This document shows positions 58,888-64,000 of a stretch of DNA of 64,000 bases, in pieces. The translations under genes were made by a program, and so were the position numbers. The notes under the pieces are model-generated. The model had not been told where the DNA came from. It did not search any database and saw nothing but the letters and a program-made list of their open reading frames with translations. The stretch's first letter is position 1. Each line of letters starts with the position of its first letter. Source of the stretch: Henriciella sp. (GTDB taxonomy: Bacteria > Pseudomonadota > Alphaproteobacteria > Caulobacterales > Hyphomonadaceae); NCBI RefSeq assembly GCF_029937755.1, contig NZ_JAPYPG010000004.1, forward strand, positions 1 to 64,000, read 5' to 3'.

Positions 58888-60204
58888 TCACTTGCATAAA
58901 CTTCTGCCTTCGCAATAAGCCGTGTAAATCCAGCCATTGATATTGATAACGGAGCGATAGCTCATCGTTTCTTCATTCTCATAGGGCAGCCATCCGCCAA
59001 AGCCGTAAATCACCTCGCCTGAATCGAGCAGCAAGGTTACGGCGTGGCCGTCAAAGTGGTATTGTCCTTGGACCGGGCCTGAAGTTTTGCCGCCCTCCAA
59101 GGTTGAAGAAAGCACGGTCCCGGCCATGAAGCGCCCGTCGGGCTGCAGGATAAGCCCATAAGATTCAAGGGAGGAAAGCTGCCGCCGGCCATCAAGCAGC
59201 TGGTCCATGGTTTTGCGTGTGGTGCCAATCCTCAGATCCAGACGCTGGCCCGCCTCGAAAGGCTTATAGAACTCGCCGATAGAGAGCTTTTTCTTTTCGT
59301 CATTCTCAAGCGTGAAATGCTCGGAGAACCATTTCGCGCTTTTTGATAATGTTCTTATCTCAATGCCGTTCGCTGGGTCGCCTTCCTTCCAGCGCCAGAC
59401 ATAACGTTCGCAATTATTGTCTTTGTGCCAAGGCGTCCGGGTCGTGTCATATGGATCGAACATGGCCGGGTCCCATTGCATGCAAGGGAAGGCGCTGATG
59501 CGCGAATCTTCTTGCCTTTCCGGAAACAACAAGAGTGCGTGCGCTCCGGTCAAGCCTGCATGAGTGATTGCATCTAGTCCATTGTCCGCCCTCAGCCGAA
59601 CAAGATGGGCGGGTTTGTGCTCTTGAGGATAAAGGCTGGCGAGACCGTCGACCGTGATTTGTGCTCTGACCTGTTCGAACGGCGTCTTGCTTTCAGCAAT
59701 CTGATAGCGGGTCATGAGAAATTCGACGATGTCCTGGTGAATCGCCTCGGCGGTATGGCCTCTGTCTGAGACGACGCCGCGGGTCGGCACGCCGCCGAGA
59801 ATTTTATTCTCCTCGACCGCTTCGTTTAAAATCATTGCGCTCTGCAATCCGCCTTTTTCCCAATGGCCCATGGATATCAGCTTGCAGCGGGCGCTGGCCC
59901 CAGCGGACGTTGCTGAATAGCCTGCAAAAGATTTATGGGTTTCCGCTTGGGCGAGTGACGGACAATCGGCGCGTTCGGTGAAGAAGGTTTTTATAAACTC
60001 AAATTTCTCCTCCTGCGTGAGCTCGGGCCGCACATCACTGACGACGGCGACGCGAATATCCGGGAGGTCCGGGCGAGTCAGGTAAAGGCTGTTGCTGGAA
60101 TAGCTGATGGTCCAGCCTGGCGGTGCGATATCCTGCGCTTGCGCAAAAGAAAGGGCCAACCCTGTCATGGCGCCAGCGAGCGCCGTCAGTGTTTTTAAAA
60201 ACAT
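58888..60204 (-). CDS. Unknown periplasmic protein (438 aa)
   Basis: ATG 60202-60204 gives a signal peptide (ALAGAMTGLALSFAQAQ) followed by an exported domain of unknown family, rich in strands, with a few cysteines (FPCMQWDP, NNCERYVW). No catalytic motif stands out. It follows the 60224-61015 gene by 19 bp, so the two form a unit divergent to the WD40 gene. Confidence 0.7.
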   Translation of the reverse strand: MFLKTLTALAGAMTGLALSFAQAQDIAPPGWTISYSSNSLYLTRPDLPDIRVAVVSDVRPELTQEEKFEFIKTFFTERADCPSLAQAETHKSFAGYSATSAGASARCKLISMGHWEKGGLQSAMILNEAVEENKILGGVPTRGVVSDRGHTAEAIHQDIVEFLMTRYQIAESKTPFEQVRAQITVDGLASLYPQEHKPAHLVRLRADNGLDAITHAGLTGAHALLLFPERQEDSRISAFPCMQWDPAMFDPYDTTRTPWHKDNNCERYVWRWKEGDPANGIEIRTLSKSAKWFSEHFTLENDEKKKLSIGEFYKPFEAGQRLDLRIGTTRKTMDQLLDGRRQLSSLESYGLILQPDGRFMAGTVLSSTLEGGKTSGPVQGQYHFDGHAVTLLLDSGEVIYGFGGWLPYENEETMSYRSVININGWIYTAYCEGRSLCK

Positions 60205-60223
60205 TGTCTTCTTTCTGAAAAGA

Positions 60224-61015
60224 TCACTCAGTGGGACAGGCGCGTTCCAGCACTTTTTCGTAGTCGAAGTCCCGTGTCCGCCAATTACGGTTGTCGCAGT
60301 AGAATTCACCGGATTGATTGTAAGGCGATCCGTGGTCGTCGCATCGCGTCAGGCGCTTGTCGCATTCTATGATCTCGGGGCAGCCCCAAGTCTCGCAATT
60401 CTGGTAGTCAGTGACTTTCGCGCAGGAGATAATGTGTTTGCGCGCTTCCTTGCGGCACGCCTCGATCTTCGCGTCCGGCTGCGCCTTCTGGCTTTCTTCG
60501 TTTGAGGAGGGCGCGGCCGCAAAAGTGCTGGGTCTTATTTTGCTCCTGTCGACAACGATCTCGAAATCGCGGTCCTTGCAATATTGCCGCATCAGCGCCG
60601 CAGTATTGGGATGAAGTTTTAGCGTCCCGCCGGAGGGCGCGCTCTGGCAACTTTTCAGGATCGCCGCTTTGATCGGGTCGCCAGCGTCCATCGCTTGCTT
60701 GATAGCCGCGTCATAGTTCGGTTTGGGCTTGTCTGCTTCAGGTTTGTCCGTTTTGGCCTCTTCGGCTGCTGGCTTGGCCGGGGCCTTGGCGGCTTCATCG
60801 TCACGCGCCAGCGCCGCGCGCAGTTCGGCGGCGGCTTCGGACGACACTTCTACTGATGCGGCTTTTTCTTCGGCCAGGGCCTTTCCCTCCACAGGGAAGA
60901 CCTGCTCCATTCGTTCCTCGATGCTGGGAGGCGTCCCAAACATCGGCAAAGTCTTTGCTGCGGCGACAGCGCCGAGTGCGCATAATGCGGCTAAAAGGCT
61001 TCCCCCAGTCTTCAC
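60224..61015 (-). CDS. Unknown exported, cysteine-rich protein (263 aa)
   Basis: The GTG at 61013-61015 follows a strong GGAGGGG ribosome site and gives a signal peptide (SLLAALCALGAVAAAK). ATG starts upstream would place this signal inside the protein, so GTG is favoured. A lysine- and alanine-rich linker (about residues 75-115, EAAKAPAKPAAEEAKTDK) leads to a C-terminal domain with about nine cysteines (CAKVTDYQNCETWGCPEIIECDK). I do not recognise it. It is probably disulfide-bonded in the periplasm. Confidence 0.68.
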   Translation of the reverse strand: MKTGGSLLAALCALGAVAAAKTLPMFGTPPSIEERMEQVFPVEGKALAEEKAASVEVSSEAAAELRAALARDDEAAKAPAKPAAEEAKTDKPEADKPKPNYDAAIKQAMDAGDPIKAAILKSCQSAPSGGTLKLHPNTAALMRQYCKDRDFEIVVDRSKIRPSTFAAAPSSNEESQKAQPDAKIEACRKEARKHIISCAKVTDYQNCETWGCPEIIECDKRLTRCDDHGSPYNQSGEFYCDNRNWRTRDFDYEKVLERACPTE

Positions 61016-61086
61016 GATACCCCTCCGGCATTTGTGCGGCGGACGAAATGCGCTGCGCCTCTCATTAAAGCCGGAGTTTAGCCAGA

Positions 61087-63225
61087 ATGACAATAACCGA
61101 TACGGTTATTGGCGCGGCGGCGACATCTTGGTACCCCGTGACGTTCACACTCGTTCATCGGCCAGATATTGTCATGTCTTTGCAAGTAAACGAACATTTG
61201 CGGATGGTCTGGAACTGGGGGAATTTCCTCCAGGAGGATACGAAACCGCGCATCATCGATACGAAAACCGGCGAAACCCTCTGTGTTCTCGACGGGCACT
61301 CGGACTATGTGCGTGGTTGTCGCTTGCTCGACGACAAGACATTGCTGACATGGTCAAATGACCAAACCTTGCGGTTGTGGCGCCTTGACGGAACCTGCGT
61401 CGCGGTTCTTGAAGGCCATGAAGGATATATAAGCAGCGTTCTTGACCTCGGCGGCAACCGGATCGCTTCATCGTCAGGCGATGGCTCGGTCCGTATCTGG
61501 TCCGTTCCGGATTGCACGTGTCTCAAGCGCCTGGTGTGGGATGCCAATGCGGCAAACGATACGCCGACGCTTTTCTGTGCGCAGGGTGATCGTATGGTCG
61601 TCGGCTTCGATCAGCGAATTTTGCTCGCGAATCCCCTCTCAGGTGAGGCTCTGTCAGAAACGCGCACCAGTCAACATTTTCCGCACGCCCAAGCCTATGA
61701 TGACGCACATTTTATGATTGTCGCCGATGATTGTATAGAACTGTTGCGTTGGAACGACGGCGAGAGCGTCAGTATCTTGCAAGTCGATGACGGCTGGCCG
61801 CAGATCCTGTGCGGCGCTGAGGACCAGCTCCTGACGGCGTCTGTCGACCGCACATCGAAGCACCGCCTTTCCTTCCGGCTTTGGCGCTGCTTGACCGGAG
61901 ACTTGCTGGCGAGCGCCGAGATTAGCGGCGCTGAGGCGCTCTCCTTGGCGTTCGACCGGACCGGCGAGCGTGTTGAGGTCTGCACGAAAGATTATCGTCG
62001 TCTGACGCTGGCGCTGCCTTCACTGCAAGTGATTAAAAAGACTGGCGTCAAAAGCATGAAGGCGGAAGGCTTCGACGTATTTGCGCCTGACCTCCGCCGG
62101 ATTGATGCGGATAAGGGGAAGAGCCTCAACATATCCTGGCTGGACCGGCGCTCGGCGCATGCGGTTGATTTTCCTGAACGGGAAGAACGTCCGGATTTCT
62201 GGGAGTCCGGCGCACTGGCGGATGGCCGCCTGGTGCTGAAATTCCCCGATCAGTGGCGCATCTGCGAAGATTCCATGAAAGAATATGAAGCCCTTTCCGA
62301 TGCGCATATGAGTGCGGCGCACCCGGATTATCTTCAATCCCTAGATCTGCATCTGCGCTTGAATGGCGATGCGCAAGCACTTGCGGCTTTTGCGGCGCGC
62401 GCGCGGGGGGTTTCAACTAAAGCTGTTTCAGGCGCTATCGCGTCTCTGCATGAGGACGAGCTCTTAAAGGCGAGTGAAAGAGCGGGCCTTTTGCTGGCGC
62501 CGGGGCGCGACGGATCTGTCATTGGTTTTGCGCCCCTGATCGGCGCCATCTGGCGTTTGCGGCAGGAAGGGGATGGATTCGACCTTATCTGTCACGACGA
62601 TGCCCAGGCCTTTATTCACGGAGAGCCTGTCATTGCGCCGGACGGCGTTTTGCATCGATGGACCGAGGAGGGAGCGAGGCCCCTGACTGCTTCCGGCGGG
62701 GATGCTGTCGTCGCCGTCCAGCCGGAATTTCGCAGTCGGACGACAAGCTCCCGCTGGCGCGGCAAAAGTGAACTTCTCGTACGCAGCGGGACAGGTCTTT
62801 GTGTTTTTGATGTCACGACCGGCCGCAAGATGACATTTCTGGATGGCGGGCACGGCATGGGAAATTGGGGGTTTCGCGAGCTTGCCGGCGGGCCTGTCAT
62901 CACATGGAGCCGTCTCTCCTTACGCAGTTGGGATCCGGTTTCCTATGCGCCGCTTGTGGAATTGCAGGACCCGGAGGATTGGGGGCCGGGTTATGAGGTA
63001 GTGAAAACTGCTGGCGATCGTCTTGCATTCTCACCGGGCCTTCATACGCACGATAACAGGATCATGCTGTGGGACGGTCGCCATAACCTGACAGTTTATG
63101 GCGGACACAGCACCGAGATCGGAGGTATCTGTATGCTGAAGCCGGGCGTCTTCCTCTCCAAGAGCGCGGACGCATGGCGCGGCGGAGAGCTGCATTTATG
63201 GTATTGTCAGAAGAACTTGGCTTGA
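61087..63225 (+). CDS. WD40 repeat protein (712 aa)
   Basis: Two to three WD40 blades are clear near residues 55-150 (CVLDGHSDYVRGC, TWSNDQTLRLWRLDG, VLEGHEGYISSVL, SSSGDGSVRIWSV) and another at the C-terminus (VYGGHSTEIGGICML, SADAWRGGELHLW). The middle is less regular. No signal peptide is present. It may be a cytoplasmic scaffold. The last blade looks complete, so the protein probably was not cut by the IS element, whose transposase begins 32 bp beyond. Confidence 0.78.
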   Translation: MTITDTVIGAAATSWYPVTFTLVHRPDIVMSLQVNEHLRMVWNWGNFLQEDTKPRIIDTKTGETLCVLDGHSDYVRGCRLLDDKTLLTWSNDQTLRLWRLDGTCVAVLEGHEGYISSVLDLGGNRIASSSGDGSVRIWSVPDCTCLKRLVWDANAANDTPTLFCAQGDRMVVGFDQRILLANPLSGEALSETRTSQHFPHAQAYDDAHFMIVADDCIELLRWNDGESVSILQVDDGWPQILCGAEDQLLTASVDRTSKHRLSFRLWRCLTGDLLASAEISGAEALSLAFDRTGERVEVCTKDYRRLTLALPSLQVIKKTGVKSMKAEGFDVFAPDLRRIDADKGKSLNISWLDRRSAHAVDFPEREERPDFWESGALADGRLVLKFPDQWRICEDSMKEYEALSDAHMSAAHPDYLQSLDLHLRLNGDAQALAAFAARARGVSTKAVSGAIASLHEDELLKASERAGLLLAPGRDGSVIGFAPLIGAIWRLRQEGDGFDLICHDDAQAFIHGEPVIAPDGVLHRWTEEGARPLTASGGDAVVAVQPEFRSRTTSSRWRGKSELLVRSGTGLCVFDVTTGRKMTFLDGGHGMGNWGFRELAGGPVITWSRLSLRSWDPVSYAPLVELQDPEDWGPGYEVVKTAGDRLAFSPGLHTHDNRIMLWDGRHNLTVYGGHSTEIGGICMLKPGVFLSKSADAWRGGELHLWYCQKNLA

Positions 63226-63257
63226 GCCGGATATCCCGACGGCCCTACTCTCTGCGC

Positions 63258-63962
63258 ATGACCAAACCTCCATTCCGCTACTTTAAGACGTCGCCTGAGA
63301 TCATCCGCCTCGCCGTCATGATGTATGTACGGTTCCCACTATCTCTTCGGAACGTCGAAGACCTTCTCCACGAGCGGGGGATCGAAGTCAGCCACGAGAC
63401 GGTCCGGTACTGGTGGAACCGGTTTGGTCCAATGTTCGCCGGCGAGATCAGGAAGCGCCGATCCCAGCAACTTCGCCAGATCACTCAATGGCGATGGCAT
63501 CTGGATGAGGTCTTCGTGAAGATCAACGGAAAGACGCATTATCTCTGGCGAGCTGTCGACCATGAAGGCGAAATTCTCGAGAGCTATGTCACCAAAACCC
63601 GAGATAAATCAGCGGCCTTGCGCTTCCTGAAGAAAGCGATGAAGCGATATGGGGCACCGAAGACTGTCGTGACAGATCGGCTCAGGTCGTATGGAGCTGC
63701 GATGAAAGAGATTGGAAATATCGACCGCCAGGAGGTCGGTCGCCATCTCAACAATCGAGCGGAGAATAGCCACTTGCCATTCCGACGACGAGAGCGGGGT
63801 ATGTCGCGTTTCAGGCGAATGTCGAATTTGCAGAAATTCGCTTCAACGCACGCCTCCTTCTACAACCATTTTAATCTCGACCGTCACCTCAACTCACGAT
63901 CCCGATTCAAACATAACCGTGACGTCGCCCTCCTAAAGTGGCGCCAGCTTCTCGCGGCCTGA
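63258..63962 (+). CDS. IS6-family transposase
   Basis: From ATG 63258 the 234-aa protein is a full-length IS6/IS26-type DDE transposase. The first aspartate is in WHLDEVFVKI, the second in VVTDRLRSYGAA, and the glutamate in NNRAENSHLPFRRRERGM. The terminal ISs are not resolved, because no inverted repeat is visible between 63226 and 63257 or after 63962 to the window end. Only one copy is present here, so a composite transposon cannot be claimed. Confidence 0.92.
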   Translation: MTKPPFRYFKTSPEIIRLAVMMYVRFPLSLRNVEDLLHERGIEVSHETVRYWWNRFGPMFAGEIRKRRSQQLRQITQWRWHLDEVFVKINGKTHYLWRAVDHEGEILESYVTKTRDKSAALRFLKKAMKRYGAPKTVVTDRLRSYGAAMKEIGNIDRQEVGRHLNNRAENSHLPFRRRERGMSRFRRMSNLQKFASTHASFYNHFNLDRHLNSRSRFKHNRDVALLKWRQLLAA

Positions 63963-64000
63963 GAGCGTTTGCCCACAGTTAGCAGAGACGAGTTTGCGTT

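Noticed and set aside
1..64000. CRISPR arrays or other regular short repeats
   Set aside because: No regularly spaced repeat of 20-40 bp was found, and no cas gene is present.
63226..64000. Composite IS6 transposon carrying the WD40 gene
   Set aside because: Only one transposase is in the window, and no inverted repeats could be recognised at either side of it.

Overview
This window looks like chromosomal DNA of an alphaproteobacterium, perhaps near the Hyphomonadaceae/Caulobacterales. That placement is inferred from a moderately GC-rich composition, a DUF3768 protein, a DUF5681 terminase partner, an IS6-family transposase and a TonB receptor paired with a CadC-like TPR regulator. No rRNA or housekeeping gene fixes the genus. 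Most of the first 47 kb is a dense defence and mobile-element region. The last 17 kb is ordinary accessory chromosome with secreted proteins and some metabolism.

Region 1 (about 0-10 kb) is one seven-gene operon on the minus strand: a one-TRD HsdS-like protein, HsdM, HsdS, a HAD-family phosphatase, a SIR2-like protein, HsdR and a YgjP-type metallopeptidase. Every junction is a 4-bp stop/start overlap, so two non-canonical enzymes are built into a type I restriction-modification operon. I think this is the best candidate in the window for an undescribed system. Region 2 (10-25 kb) is a patchwork: a McrA-like HNH nuclease, a DUF262/HNH (GmrSD-like) protein, an unknown 471-aa protein, a tandem DUF2293-like protein next to a nuclease-helicase of the DUF2075/Schlafen type, a phage packaging remnant (ParB-methyltransferase, DUF5681, terminase), a divergent Mrr-like nuclease and controller-type XRE regulator, a thermonuclease, and a tRNA-Leu(CAG).

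Region 3 (25.09-47.09 kb) is a 22-kb integrative element. A 17-bp copy of the tRNA-Leu 3' end recurs at 47078-47094, next to a P4-like tyrosine integrase. The element carries a second type I RM system (hsdMSR), two VirD4/TraD-like ATPases with a replication-relaxation protein, DUF3768 and XRE proteins, a RuvC/RNase H-like protein, a large serine recombinase, a CBASS-like pair (CD-NTase with AGS-C sensor plus a membrane/Rossmann-like effector), and a Gabija-like pair (OLD nuclease plus UvrD helicase). Defence genes sit at both ends of a mobilisation core.

Region 4 (47-64 kb) holds three envelope proteins, one of them with a phospholipase A2-type motif, and a TonB receptor with its CadC-TPR regulator. 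Divergent to the regulator is a secreted protein with a jacalin-like lectin domain and an aerolysin-type pore-forming domain, followed by an in-frame coding-like stretch after its stop codon. Beyond these lie a carboxyltransferase with a biotin carrier, an unknown cytoplasmic protein, two periplasmic proteins, a WD40 protein and an IS6 transposase at the right edge.
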